NCBI GenBank assembly: GCA_964036195.1
Contig: OZ038452.1
Location: 1,302,001 to 1,366,000, forward strand
DNA: 64,000 bases
Reading direction: 5' to 3'
Source: Sphaerolaimus hirsutus
Lineage: Eukaryota; Nematoda; Chromadorea; Monhysterida; Sphaerolaimidae
Shown here: piece by piece, positions 29,201 to 40,194 of the stretch
How positions within the stretch are numbered: position 1 is the first letter of the stretch
How the letters are laid out: the number at the start of each line of letters is the position of its first letter
Notes under the pieces: model-generated
What the model was told of the DNA's origin: nothing
The model's database searches: none
The model's input: the letters and a program-made list of their open reading frames with translations, nothing else
Made by a program: the position numbers and the translations under genes

Positions 29201-32200
29201 CAAAACCATTCACAAACCTTTCCGCCGGTGCGCCGGAGCCAAAAAAGTGCGCAAAAGTCTCCTGCAACTGCTGGAAATCGTCGACTTGCTTGTGGTCCTG
29301 CACGGTGCCGGTCGGGGTGATGTTCAGCCGCGACAAAAAGGCGGTGCCTGGCACGATAACGTCCACGTTGCAGTTGATGCTGTTATATTGGGGGGGGTTT
29401 GGGGGAGGATTTTTTTTGGGTGGAGTCGAGTGAGCCGTTTTTTGTTGGATATCTATCTACGAGTTATACTGTGTGCAAATGGCGCTCCACACGCTGGAAA
29501 CGCTGGAATGTCAACTGGTTTGGAGTCAACTCATTTTAGCTGAAGTTAGGTAGCAGGATTATTTTCAAGTGGATATGTGGCAATGTCGAAAAGGAATCAA
29601 TATTGCCATGTGCATTTGAACAAGGTTTCGCGACCCATAAACTTAAATCTTGATGAAAACCATTCGACCAGTTGACATTGGGATGTCAACTGATGTCAAC
29701 TGCACCAACCGGTTTTCATCAAGATTTCAGTTTATGGGTTGCGAAACCAAGTTCAAATGCGCATGGCAAATTGATTCCGTTTCGACATTGCCGCATGTGC
29801 ACTTGAAATTGTCATGCAACCAAAATTGAGCTAAAATCGAGTTGACACTGAAACCAGTTGACATTCCAGCGTGTGGAGCGCCAATAAATATAACTGTGTG
29901 CAAAGGATATATGCCAGTGATGTTTATTTTTATGTATACTGAGAAGAATATAACAGTCCACTCAGCCACTGACCGAACTTTTCTATGAATTCAATTTACC
30001 AAACTCTTCATGTTGTTGTCATGGCTAGGGTTGGAAAAAAAACGTTTTTTTTTAACTCGATGTTTTTTAAAAAAAAAAACGTTTTTTTTAAAAGCTCCCA
30101 GATATGACCTAGTGTCAACATATATAGGTATATCAGACACTGGCAATACTATGTGATGTTAAATATGACCATATAATGGCTGTGGAGCCATGGGATAGCA
30201 TTATAAGTGGTGATTTGTGTCAAAAATATCCATTTTTCATCAACATGTCGTTCATATATCGCCTTATAGTCGAATGTTCGTGACTTCAGGTAAAGTTTGG
30301 CACGGAATGGTGATCAAACAAGGTTATAAAAGGAGGTTGTTACTTTGGGAGTGAAGTTACACACTGTGGAGGTACATGGAAGCACATTACCTCAATATTA
30401 TATATTACAGCAACATATGTCGGCTTATTCACCCATGGTAGCACATAGAAATGGATGTTTTGATACTAAAAATGCAACAAAACCAATGAAAACAACCACC
30501 AATGTCAATTTGTGTGTGAAATTGCGCGCTTGCGCGCAAAAATTTTGCAAAATACCTAGTGCTTAGTACTAAAAATTTTGGCCGATGTTTTTTAAAAAAA
30601 AAAACATTTCGGACGTCATGTTTTTTTAAAAAAACGTTTTTTTTTAAAAACGTTTAAAAAAAACATCGGCCAACCCTAGTCATGGCATTACATTTTTCTC
30701 AGTATCTGTCAATTCAAGCCCCCCCCCCCCTGAGCGAGACACAAAAGATACCAGGAAAGGCGCGCATTTGCCGCGCAATATTTATAAACATAATTCACAT
30801 TTATGAATCAAAACAACAAAGACCACCAAGGACGTATCCAGGGGGGGGGGCGGGGCTGCAGCCCCCCCCCTCCCGGGGTGAGACCTAAAAAGTCCCGGAA
30901 AATGCAACTTCCTATATATTTTTTGATGTGTTCGCGCAATTTCTTCCCCATCCTTGGAAATGAACACATTTTTGCGAATTTCGCTATATATGTATGCATT
31001 TTTACATACATACATATGGATCGGTTCCTGGCGCCAACGCCAATAGCGCCATGGCGTGGCGCCTTTGTATGGCGCTAGCGCCAAAACGCATTCCCGCCCC
31101 TATATAGAGAAAAACTTTAGGGGGGTCTGAGCAAGCAGCCCCCGGTCAAAAACCCTGGATACGTCCCTGAACACCGCTATGAATGTAAATACTCGTCACA
31201 ACAGTTCACCCAGTTTGCAGTAAAAATCGCACCGACCCGACAACAATCTTTTTGAACTGCATCGGCGGCAGTTCTATGATGCGGCTCCACGCTTCCACCA
31301 CTGCCATTTCATCGGTGAACGATTGACTTTTGCGCGACCGCATGTACCTGCGATTGGGGTGCGCTAAAGGCCTTACACATACTGGGTGTCCGACCCTTCC
31401 CGGGTCGGACAAGAAAATATACCCGAAATGGTGCTCACGTAAAGCGATTTTGTCACCAGTCCGGAAAAATTTTGCGCGCAAGCGCGCATTTCGGCACCGC
31501 ACAGTATATTTTAGTTATACCTGTGGTTTATGACCAAAAAAGCACTGAAAATTCGCCCCCGTCGCTGTATATGTATGTAAAATACATACAGGGGTGGGCA
31601 TCTTCAGTTACCGCTGGAAAAACGCGATAGCTTGAGCTACAGTTGAGCTATCACAATGAAATTTTAACACAATAGAGTAGACTCCATAGGACACCTATGC
31701 TAAAGTTTGCAACCCAAACGGCCACAGTTTGGAGGAGTTGTGGAACACACAGTTTTTAGTGTAATTTTGTGACTTCACCCCCCTTATCTCGGGACTGGGG
31801 GACTATTCGAGTAAAAAAAGAATTTGGTAGTAGGCGCGACCACAACATACTCAAAGGGCATCAAAATCGGCCGATGTACGACAGAATGGGACGACACCAA
31901 CGACCGATGACCCCCCCCCCCTCAAATGCCACCCTCGATTTATCCTATGGGTGACGCCAAGTCACAAAATTACACTAAAAACCGTGTGTTCCACAACTCA
32001 CCCAAAATGTGGCCGTTTGGGTTGCAAACTTCAGAATAGGTGTCCTATGGAGTCTACTCCATTGTGTTAAAATTTCATTCTGATAGCTCAACCGTAGCTC
32101 AATCTATCGCATTTTCCCAGCGGTAACTGAAGATGCCCACCCCTGTACAAGTACAGCACTATTTGGCGCCAATGCCAACGCCAATGGCGCCATGGCGTCG

Positions 32201-35081
32201 CGCCTACGAATGGCGCTGGCGCCAAGGCGCCATTCCTTTACCACAGGGGTCAAATTTAGGGGGGGGGGGGGGCGCCGCCCCCCCCGTTCGCCGAGCTCCG
32301 TATACAATCCGCCCCCCCCCCGCTCAAAAAGCCTGGCTACGTCTAGGGTTCAAACGATATGACTTTTCGATATCGATATTCGATATTCGATATTTTTTCA
32401 AAATTTTCGATATCGATATTCGATATTCGATATTTTTTTCTGAAACTCGATATTCGATATCGATACGATATGGAACCTCGATATCGATATTCGATATTGA
32501 AAAATGGTCGATATTCGATATTCGATATTTCGATATTTTCGATATTCAATATTGTGATATGCTTTTGGTATAGCAAGGCATATTTCAAGTGGCATATTGT
32601 ATTTTCATGTGGTTGCACACATGTTTAATCATCATCATGACTCATGTAGCCACCCGTGGTATCGTTGTTGAAATGAAATGAAATGAAAAATGAAATCTCT
32701 TTACTGAAATTTGAATGGTACAAGTGACTTTAACAAGCTTTACATCACTCAATGGTAGAAAATAGAAGAAAAACATGATGAATCAAAGTGTATCAGACAA
32801 ATAACCATTGGTAGATATTACAGTTCATCCTTATAACCTAATTGCTTAAGGGCATGTTGCAAAAAAAGTATATCAGCGTTTTCTGGCTTCAAATTTAGCA
32901 CTCCAAAAAAATGACATTATAAATACTGTACTTTTACTCATCAAATACAATACTATAAGCACATCAGATCTCAGACTATAAACATCTCAAAATGAAAATG
33001 AAAAGTACATTTGGGGACATAAGTCAGGTTTGATATATCGAAAAAATGGTTGATATTCGATATCGATATTCGATATTTTTTCAAAATTTTCGATATCGAT
33101 ATTCGATATTCGATATTTTTTCAAAATTTTCGATATCGATATTCGATATTCGATATTAAAAAATGGTCGATATCCGATATTCGATACGATATATCGTTTG
33201 AACCCTAGCTACGTCCCTGTGATAAGTCAACATAAAACGGATATTTTTGACAGAAATCACTACTTATAATGATATCCCATGGCTCCACAGCCATTCTATG
33301 GCTATATATAACATCTCAAAGTACTGTCACCTGTCTGATTTACCTGTATATGTTGACTCATGACCATATCTGGGAGCTTTTGAAGAAAAAAAACGGTTTT
33401 ATTTTAAAATAAAACCCTTTTTTTAGAAACGGTTGTTGTTTTTTTAAAAACCTTGACGTTGAAAAAAACATTTTTCGACCATCCCTACATTTGACATTTT
33501 ACAGGGTCTGTGATTGGCACCTGGTTGCCATGCAGGGGGTTATAGATTTGAACAATAGCGGGGGTTCATATAAGTGTTCAAAACGGGTCAGACAACGGTC
33601 CCAGTATCTTCTTTGGAAAATTTCCGGGATGGAAGTCGGTCCCGATGCCTCAGTTGGTATCCATAAAAAACTCCGGTCTCGGCCCAGATCGACCAGTTTC
33701 GGAATTCTTCAGTGGTCCGGGGGGCAGTCCCAGACCCTGTAAAGTGTAAAATGTCATGCAAAGTGTCAAAAGTCATGGAAAATGCTCTGCAAAATGGCTA
33801 CTGGTTGCCATTTTGCAGGGCTTTTCCCATGACTTTAGACACTTTGCATTAGGGTTGGGAATTTCAAAATTTTCGGTTCCGGTTCTCGGTTCCAAAAGAT
33901 TTCGGTTCGGGTATCGGTTCTCGGTTTCTGAAAATTTTCGGTTCCGGTTCTCGGTTCGGTTCTCAAACTCGGTTCCGTTCTTTCGGTTCTAAAATGATCA
34001 AAATTTCGGTTCCGGGTAATGAAATAACCGGGTATCGGGTAATAATCGGCTAAACAACAGAAAAACAATATACCCAAGTTTACATGTGTAAGTATTTACA
34101 TTGGTTGGATATTTCATACTACAGGAGCATATCACAGCTTATTATTTCATGGTAGAATGCAGAAATCAGAGTTGTTATAATAATACTGGTATTTAAAAAA
34201 AGTGTAAAAGCAAACATATACGTTTTCTGTACTCGCGTACTTTCAAAAAGTACACAAGTAAATGAGTACTGGTATTTTTTTCTGGAGGAAACATAAATGT
34301 ATTTATGTAGTACGCAAGTGAGTACGCGTATTATTTTGAGTACAAACATAAATAACTTTTGCCAACTACAGTTAAAACTACCAGTGATAATGTGTATACT
34401 GCAGCGACATTACGCCTTACAATGAAATCTACCATATCCCATCTGAATAAATGAACATACATAAAAAATTTCATCATATTTATCAAAGCAATTTGATAAA
34501 TATGATGAAAATTTTTTATGTTTGTTCTTTTATTCAGGTGGGATATGGTAGATTTCATTGTAAGGTGTAATGTCGCTGGAGTATATGTGAAATTACACGC
34601 TCTCGCGCAATCATTTTGCAAACAGATGAATTTTGCAATTCTGAACACGCACCAAGATGTTCAGCTGCTGTTTAAAGGCTTAGATGTAGGTGTTGAAAAA
34701 ACGCGTTTTAAAAACTTTAAGATTCCTAGAAAATTTCGGTTCTTTCGGGTATTTACTTCGGTTCCGGGTATAAGTGCCGGTTCTCGGTTCCGGTTCGGTT
34801 CTCAAGCTCTGTTCCGGTTCTCGGTTCTCGGTTCCAAAATAGTGCTCGGTTCTCGGTTCGGTTCGGGTCGGTTCGGTTCCCCAACCCTACTTTGCATGAC
34901 ATTTTACACTTTACGGGGCGTTTTACAGGGTCTGGGACTGGCACCTGATGAGACAACAATACGGTCTCATTCCAACCCATCGGGCTAGTTAAATTGCGAA
35001 CCTGGAGTACAGATAAGCGGCGCTTCCAATAAGTATGGCCAGATGCAGCCATGCGTGTTTAGACCACGAAAATAGGAACAT
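23231..35081 (-). CDS. ADPGK: ADP-dependent glucokinase, copy 1
   Basis: Phosphorylates glucose using ADP, giving glucose 6-phosphate and AMP; animal forms are ER-associated. Exons (minus order): 35002-35081, 33521-33706, 31237-31347, 29218-29379, 28236-28302, 27038-27156, 25940-26074, 25628-25683, 24843-25015, 24359-24601, 23745-23926, 23231-23408. All are GT-AG, phases agree throughout, 563 residues. Seen: N-terminal MFLFSWSKHA then hydrophobic WLHLAILIGSAAYLY (signal or anchor), LAIGGNAALMATK, VVLVGPIGP, EYRQGEIWGDYVAP, SSRFITSHD, PDLVILSGLH, LEMAS, DSLGLNEQEL, RIHFHCLTYHLL, LAAGARVAARQAC, FTPALVCKHPSKTVGIGDAIS (the GXGD catalytic motif). The gene is longer than the roughly 500 residues usual in vertebrates, mainly because of exon 2. 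Exon 2 (33521-33706) is chosen from phase, splice sites and an open frame but has no clear homology. A likely 5'-UTR acceptor lies at 35169. Confidence 0.95.
25016..25627 (-). mobile_element. introner forming ADPGK intron 8 (copy 1)
   Basis: The exon ends AAGCCAG; the intron starts GTGTCAGTCCCGCACC and ends GGTGCGGGAATGGCCTCAG. The two ends are inverted repeats (GTCCCGCACC / GGTGCGGGAATGG) and CAG lies at both borders. Joining the exons gives QKP-DLVILSG, as expected for ADPGK. A hAT MITE (25127-25545) is inserted inside. The same intron in copy 2 is 54801-55941. Confidence 0.88.
25127..25545. mobile_element. hAT MITE nested inside the intron-8 introner
   Basis: CAGGGCCGTATCCAGG ... CCTGGATACGTCCCTG with perfect 8-bp duplication ACTGGGCA. 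Contains a GC-run hairpin and the ggcgctggcgccaacgcc palindrome. Present at the same site in copy 2, so it predates the duplication or allelic split. Confidence 0.9.
26075..27037 (-). mobile_element. introner-like ADPGK intron 6 (copy 1), hAT inside
   Basis: The exon ends CACCCCAG; the intron starts GTGTCAGATCCAATTTGAGTG-type sequence and ends TTCAAATTGAATCTGGCCCCAG-type sequence. The ends are inverted (CAGATCCAATTTGA / TCAAATTGAATCTG) with CAG at both borders. Splicing joins LLHP to RIVTQNS in phase. The internal family differs from the intron-8 element, so a second introner family is likely. A TAGGGTTC-type hAT-like element is nested at 26163-26608. Confidence 0.75.
26163..26608. mobile_element. 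hAT-like TAGGGTTC element, cgggatc-array core
   Basis: Ends TAGGGTTCAAACGGGAT and ATCCCGTTTGAAACCTA, core of reiterated cgggatcgggatt. The copy-2 counterpart (56481-56890) keeps a perfect 8-bp duplication AACCCACA; here the right flank has two mismatches. Confidence 0.85.
27558..27775. mobile_element. deleted hAT-like TAGGGTTGG element
   Basis: Perfect 8-bp duplication ATCATGAC. Same terminal aaaacgtttt tracts as the 17710 family but with most of the centre missing. Lies in ADPGK intron 5; counterpart at about 57921-58140. Confidence 0.85.
28410..28850. repeat. G-run element in ADPGK intron 4
   Basis: Ends accatattacctcgaaatac and ggataattcgaggtaatacg flank many G runs. In copy 2 the site (58696-58900) carries a different, shorter accgtatttactcgaataat element, so this position has turned over since the copies split. 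Confidence 0.6.
29481..29882. mobile_element. foldback MITE ggcgctccacacgctgg
   Basis: Ends ggcgctccacacgctgg and ccagcgtgtggagcgcc, inner inverted arms of catttgaac / gttcaaatg and tgatgaaaacc / ggttttcatca. Related sequence (ctgtgtgcaaa) flanks both sides. In ADPGK intron 3; counterpart 59435-59836. Confidence 0.75.
30026..30678. mobile_element. hAT-like TAGGGTTGG element in ADPGK intron 3
   Basis: Perfect 8-bp duplication GTCATGGC on both sides; aaaacgtttt-tract ends. Counterpart 59980-60633 at the same site in copy 2. Confidence 0.88.
30827..31169. mobile_element. hAT MITE, CAAGGACGTATCCAGG variant
   Basis: Ends CAAGGACGTATCCAGG and CCCTGGATACGTCCCTG, core with ggcgccaacgccaatagc palindrome. 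Flanks AAGACCAC / AACACCGC agree at six of eight positions. In ADPGK intron 3; counterpart about 60774-61129. Confidence 0.75.
31589..32146. mobile_element. hAT-like foldback CAGGGGTGGGCATC
   Basis: About 210-bp inverted arms from caggggtgggcatcttcag to ctgaagatgcccacccctg, with inner arms gtcacaaaattacactaaaa. The loop has a C run. The CAGGGGTGGGCA end is typical of hAT elements; a target duplication is not clear. Confidence 0.75.
32344..33207. mobile_element. hAT-like TAGGGTTC element, cgatatt-array core
   Basis: Ends TAGGGTTCAAACGATATG and ATCGTTTGAACCCTA, perfect 8-bp duplication GCTACGTC. The core near both ends is reiterated cgatatcgatattcgatatt; the centre (32570-33030) is unique and non-coding. 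Open frames rich in Ile-Glu-Tyr are translations of the repeat. Confidence 0.88.
33850..34889. mobile_element. hAT-like TAGGGTTGG element, cggttct-array core
   Basis: Ends TAGGGTTGGGAATTTC and GGTTCCCCAACCCTA, perfect 8-bp duplication CTTTGCAT. The terminal arrays are cggttctcggttccggttc. A 180-bp hairpin (34402-34578, arms tctaccatatccca) is nested inside. The whole element sits in the introner-type element of ADPGK intron 1 and is absent from copy 2. Confidence 0.88.
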
Positions 35082-35168
35082 TTTCGTGGATCCTATGTTG
35101 TCGGCAGATGAGATTTTTGACCGTTTTTCTTTTTTGATTTATCACTGTGATTTCCTGAGGAACGTCCA

Positions 35169-35520
35169 CTGTAAAACAGTGAGAATTACAAAAATTGTTT
35201 AGATTAAGGCGGAGCCGAATAAAAATAGGCCAAACTGATAAGCTGGCAAGAAGCCAATCACATTTGTGCGATGTAACTCCACGATATAAACCTTGCCAAT
35301 CAGGAAAAAACACGTAAAATGAGAAAGTAAAAGCATCCACGAACTTCCACCACGAAAACTTGAAAAGAATGGAAATCTACCAAAATCCCACAAAGAGGTA
35401 AAATTCTAAAAAAAATTCGAATGGACCGGCCAGAATGGCCAGTGGAATCATTAAAGTGAGCCCCATCTCAATTTTTTTGCGACAACAACCGTCACACTTA
35501 AATAATACCCCCCCTCATAT
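35169..35520 (-). promoter_or_regulatory. region between ADPGK exon 1 and a divergent ORF
   Basis: Upstream of the ADPGK exon-1 acceptor (tttacag|TGGACG), conserved between copies with few changes. It may hold a 5' non-coding exon and a shared promoter. No TATA box or initiator is convincing. Confidence 0.3.
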
Positions 35521-35524
35521 GTAG

Positions 35525-35954
35525 ATGGCTGTTAATTACGCTGGTAATTATAACGGTTTTGGTCCAGATGTACTGCATTTACCTGGGCGTTATGCAAATG
35601 TATCATACGCACCAACGTCAACAACAGAGAAAAATAGCACACAAGGTTGTAATTGTTGTTGTATTTTAATTGAAAATGTTTTAAATTTCTGTAAAGCAAA
35701 TTAAAAATTGTTTTTAGCGTTCGAGTGGCTTTTAATGCAAACTTTGATATGCGAAAACGACACATTTGCAAAATTGAAAATGTTTGACCCTAGAAATTGC
35801 CTTGAATTTTTTCAGCGTTTACAAAACTGTTGAAATGCTCACAAGCGTTGGTGATTTGCGACGTTTAAATTTGGAAACTACAAAATCCTATGTATTTTTG
35901 GAAAGTCCAAGTTTTGAAATCGCAGTGAAGGCAAAACAAAAAAATATCAGTTAA
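35525..35954 (+). pseudogene. small unassigned plus-strand ORF, broken in copy 1
   Basis: Starts MAVNYAGNYNGFGPDVLH and corresponds to 63365-63785. In this copy a 2-nt difference (gaaaatg instead of gaatg) and a stop in the second segment break the frame that is open in the other copy. I do not recognise the protein. It may be a young gene, a remnant, or chance. Confidence 0.3.
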
Positions 35955-36027
35955 ACCAGAGGCCAATACCTCAAACGGACAAGTAACAAAAAAACTGTTT
36001 AGTTAGCAATAAGTTTACATATAAGTG

Positions 36028-36998
36028 GCAGATACCATATTTCTTCTAATAGAAGAGCGCCGTTCTATTTTTTCGTCAACTTTTTTACCTGCCATCCTAT
36101 TGGAGGCTGCCGTTCTATCTTTTCACCAATTTTTCAGATTTCTCATTTGAGCACTGTTTTATTTTGAATGGAACTTGAGCAGCATTTTAATATCTGAGCA
36201 TCTATTTGAGGCCTCTACTTCTAAAAGTCGACAAGTCCACAAAATGTTATTTTGAGTAAATCGCATTTTAAGCTTCCGATCCAATTCCAAACCCATGGTG
36301 CATGTCTAATTTGGCTCTCTCATGCTTTCCATTAAGTTCCATATGTTGACAATAAAGTGTCACATTTTCAGCCCCTGCTCTCAACCTATATGTGAAAAAT
36401 GGGCTGTCCATAAATTTCCATTCGGTCAGAGCAAAACTGTTTTTGGGAGGGAAATGGACTTGTCGACTTCTTGCACTCGCGAACATTTTTGTTCCCGCCC
36501 AGGTTGCGCCTGCCTTATGGGCAACTTATGGACTTGTCAACTTTTAGAAGTAGCTGTCCATGACGAACTTATCACATTTCTTGCTTTTTTTACGATAAAA
36601 AATGAAGGCGAAGGGTGGACTTGTCGACTTCTTGCCCGAAATTTTTGCATTTTTCCCAAAAAATGTCAAATTTGGCACTGCCATATGGGCATGTGAATGT
36701 GAGGTCAAAAAATTTATGGAAAATGATTTAAAAAATGTGCGGAAGTATCGCCAGATGACGTTTCCGGGTTTCCTAACTCGAAATTTTCATATTTTGGACT
36801 TGTCGAGTTTAAGAAGTAGACGCCTCATTAGTAGTTTAATGTCAAAATTTGAATGCCATCCAACGTAATGTTTTCCTGCCGTTCTTTTGGAGGCTGCCGT
36901 TCTATTGTTTTCGTGAGTGCAAAACGTGCCAAAACCTGCCGTTCTATTGGAGGTGCCGTTCTATTGGAAGTATGCCGTTCTATTAGAAGAAATACGGT
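36028..36998. mobile_element. element with accatatttcttctaatagaa ends
   Basis: Inverted ends atttcttctaatagaa and ttctattagaagaaat bound about 970 bp containing gccgttctattggaggc units at each end and acttgtcgacttctt repeats in the middle. Shorter relatives lie at 650-1050 and 7915-8335, and another starts at 63870. Confidence 0.7.
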
Positions 36999-37316
36999 AT
37001 TCACTATCTGCACATTCAATGGAATACTACACGTATGTACCATTAGCAGCAAGCCAAACTAGCGAATCCTGGCCGCTAGCCAAAATTTCGAACATCGCTC
37101 TGCGACGCATGAAGTGGAAATCTGAGTTTAAACAGACCAGTTGACATCCATTTCCGGTCGCTTAATTGCATTCAGTGGTCATGATCGGCGACGCAGAAGG
37201 AAATCCTGCGTCCTTGACTTTTTTCGTATAATACGTAACCGGAAAATTGGGTTTGGGCCAATGGTATACTCGGTGGACATGATACTCTGCCCTCGCACTC
37301 ATTTATGTCTCAAGTT

Positions 37317-37470
37317 GGAAGCGTGCCAATGATAAACCATGCGATTTTAGTATAAAAGGTGAAAAAATCATTGTTGTGAATTAGTTAAAGTTTAGCATTA
37401 TAACAACGATTACTTATGCAACTTTTTATGAAAATCGCATGCAGAACAAAATCGTTGGCACGCTTCCAGC
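37317..37470. repeat. hairpin ggaagcgtgccaa
   Basis: Arms ggaagcgtgccaatgat / ttggcacgcttcc and ccatgcgatttta / aaaatcgcatg inverted around about 37395. Non-coding. Confidence 0.65.
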
Positions 37471-37621
37471 GGGAACCACGCGTGCAGGGTGTAAAGTAAC
37501 TGGCGTATACATACGAGGTCCGATCCCATTCAATTGTTACTTAACTCCTGCCACTTTCAATTTCACTTTCCACTTTTCATGTGACTTGTCAACTTGCGGA
37601 ATCGGCCCTACACCCCATGAC

Positions 37622-38532
37622 TAGTGATGGAAAAATGCCAGAAAAAAGGGCGCCAGGCGCCAATGGCGCCATTCAGAAAGTGAGCGCCAAGGGCGCCACA
37701 GAAAAAGGGCGCCAGGCGCCAAGGGCGCCATGGCGCCATTCGGAAAGCGGGCGCCAGGCGCCAAGGGCACCACGAGAAGAGGGCGCCAAGCGCCAAGGGC
37801 GCCATGGCGCCATTTGCAAAATAGGGCGCCAGGCGCCAAGGGCGCCAGGATAAATAAGTGCATACAAAACCCTGCGTGTGCTAAAAGTGTTTCTACAGCA
37901 CCCTAGTACATGCATTCACTACTTAATTTGCATTCTCCAGGGTGTATTGAACAAAGACAACACATGCAACAAAAAAATTCAAGTAAAATTCACATGACAA
38001 TTCAAACACAATGGATATTGTCATTTGACAACAATCCATTCACTTCAAATTGACTTTTCCAATCATGTTTCCTCGAAATGGACAAAAAAACGGAATTGCA
38101 ACGATTTGAATCCGTTGATTTATTGTTTTTGCAAGTTCAACGTTCCATCATTCTCGTCTTCTGATCTGTCAGACACATCTGATGAACCGTTGCACAAAAG
38201 ATTTATACCCACTCACACCACTTCGTCCATTTTTCTGGTGAATTCAGATCATCCATGAATGCGTTTTTCATCTTTTTTTTCCATTTATACAGCACTCACC
38301 TTGAAACCCTGCTGGCGCCTTTTTGGCGCCCTTTAAAAGCAGGGCGCCAGGCGCCAAGGGCGCCACGGAAAAAGGGCGCCAAGCGCCAAGGGCGCCATGG
38401 CGCCTTTCAGAATGTGGGCGCCAGGCGCCAATGGCGCCACAGAAAAAGGGCGCCAAGCGCCAATGGCGCCATGGCGCGGCGCCCTTTGGCGCCCTCAAAT
38501 GGCGCCAGCGCCATGGCGCCATTCCATCACTA
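37622..38532. mobile_element. hAT-like GGCGCC-core element
   Basis: Ends TAGTGATGGAAAAATG and ATTCCATCACTA, perfect 8-bp duplication CCCATGAC. Two arrays of gcgccaggcgccaagggc flank a unique AT-rich middle (37860-38310). Confidence 0.88.
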
Positions 38533-38597
38533 CCCATGACATGGGTGTCAACTCGGCCTGCTGGCTTCCATTAAAATTTTAGTTAACGGGTCCCGGA

Positions 38598-39978
38598 TAG
38601 TGATGTAAAAAGCGCCAGGACTTTAGCGCCAAGCGCCAAAAGCGCCATGGCGCTTTTCCAAAGCCAGCGCCAAGCGCCAATGGCGCCACAGCAAAATGGC
38701 GCCAAGCGCCAAAAGCGCCATGGCGCTTTTCCAGACCATGGCGCCAAGCGCCAATGGCGCCAGAGGACAGTGGCGCCAAGCGCCAAAAGCGCCAGCGCCA
38801 AAATAACTTTACAGTTTGTATATGCAGCGGTGGTTATGAAACGCTTTGCGTTCAGTTCTATTTATTTTTTTCATTTGCAGCGAGGTAAAGCTTTTTAGAG
38901 CACTGGGATACGTTTAAGCAGCGTTTACACGCTTTCGTGTGCCGACAAAAAAGTTAGGTGAAAAAGTTTCATAATTCTGGAATTAAGTTTCATATCTGCG
39001 AGAAAAAACTGTGAATTGAGCTCACTAGTATAGTGTACACACATGCCAATTTGCAGATAATTTGAGCATGTCGTTCAAGAATTGTAGGCATTTGACAATG
39101 AAATTTAGTTGTCGGTTCGGTTTTCGTTTTGAAACCGAACCGACAATTGAAATTCATATTCAAATGCTTGTAAGTCTTGAACGACAGGCTCAAATTATGT
39201 GCAAATTGGCATGTGTGTAAACTTACCTAATGAGTATATTTCACTGGCTTTTCCCGCAGATACGGAACTTTATTCCGGAATAGTGGAACTTTCTCGCTTA
39301 ACTGTTTTGTCGGCACAAGAACCGTGTAAACGACCCTTAAGTTAAAATCAGATGTGATCATCTATAATTCTTTTAGCATCAATCAGCCAAAATGTTGCTT
39401 CTTCGGTAAGTTGGAGGCTGCAGTTATTAGATAAAATAATGAAACTCTTTGTGTGAGATATGATATTGCAACAGTAAATATGAGATTATAAATTTATTAG
39501 CCTTAAAGTAATTGCCTTACAGTGCAAAAATTAGCTATTTTTATATTAAAAGTTTTTGTAGCAAAAGTGCCAGTTTGCTCCAGATATATGTAGATAGTGA
39601 AGCAATTGGGGGAGGGGCATTCGGGTGATAATGGCCAAAACACAGTTTCCAAAAGCTCTTAAGATAAATATTACAAAATTTGGGGTCTTTATTAGATTGT
39701 TATTTTTGCAATTTACACATCTTTTTGCATCAATTGTTGCTGTGAATTTTAATCTGTGTGGCGCTTTTTTGGCGCTTTTCAAAACACTAGCGCCAAGCGC
39801 CAATGGCGCCAGAGCATTATAGCGCCAAGCGCCAAAAGCGCCATGGCGCTTTTCATAAGTCCAGCGCCAAGCGCCAATGGCGCCACAGCAAAATGGCGCC
39901 AAGCGCCAAAAGCGCCATGGCGCTTTTTGCTTTGGCGCTAGCGCCAGGCGCCAGCGCCATGGCGCTTTTACATCACTA
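38598..39978. mobile_element. hAT-like GGCGCC-core element with nested TTAA element
   Basis: Ends TAGTGATGTAAAAAGCGCC and GCGCTTTTACATCACTA, perfect 8-bp duplication GTCCCGGA. Arrays of gcgccaagcgccaaaagc lie at both ends. The middle carries the foldback at 38918-39336. Confidence 0.88.
38918..39336. mobile_element. foldback element at TTAA (piggyBac-type MITE candidate)
   Basis: TTAA lies immediately outside both ends. Ends GCAGCGTTTACACGCTTTC and, inverted, GGGTCGTTTACACGGTTC, followed by tgtgccgacaaaa in both arms. The centre is a strong hairpin (39040-39220) with arms cacatgccaatttgcagata and ttgtcggttcggtttt. TTAA flanks suggest piggyBac mobilisation. Confidence 0.7.
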
Positions 39979-40194
39979 GTCCCGGAACGATGCTCAAATA
40001 AATGCAAATAAACACCTTCTCGGACAAGTTCACCACCCATTTTTTAATTTCATTTCAGATGCAATATCTCTGGCTATGGGAGTCGTATAAAGCTAATATT
40101 TGGTGGGTATATAGTCCTAACACCATGCTACTCCGAATCAATGGGGGAAGGTGCGGCGACTCACTACAGAGTGGGTCGCCCTATATGAAGGGTG

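Larger units (their letters stand above)
31348..33520 (-). mobile_element. disrupted introner in ADPGK intron 2 (copy 1)
   Basis: The donor side keeps the element start, ACCAG|GTGCCAATCACAGACCC. The other end, intact in copy 2 (gggtccgggagtgcccccag at about 61347-61366), is missing here. It is replaced by a truncated hAT MITE (from about 31384) carrying further nested insertions. The acceptor used in the model is cgcag|GTACATG. Confidence 0.7.
22204..36152. repeat. duplicated block, copy 1 (at least 13 kb)
   Basis: From ttataaataaatatgcaaca onward the sequence matches 50959-64000 in the same orientation, including all ADPGK exons and the DNA upstream of exon 1. The right edge of the match is set only by the window end. 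Copies differ by clean transposon insertions, small indels and scattered substitutions. Confidence 0.92.

Noticed and set aside
29482-29882. Possible tRNA or snRNA gene from the strong hairpin
   Set aside because: No cloverleaf, anticodon loop or A/B box; it is a simple foldback with inverted ends.
32133-32628. Open frames rich in Ile, Arg, Tyr, Phe and Asp
   Set aside because: Translation of the cgatatt array inside the hAT-like element at 32344-33207.
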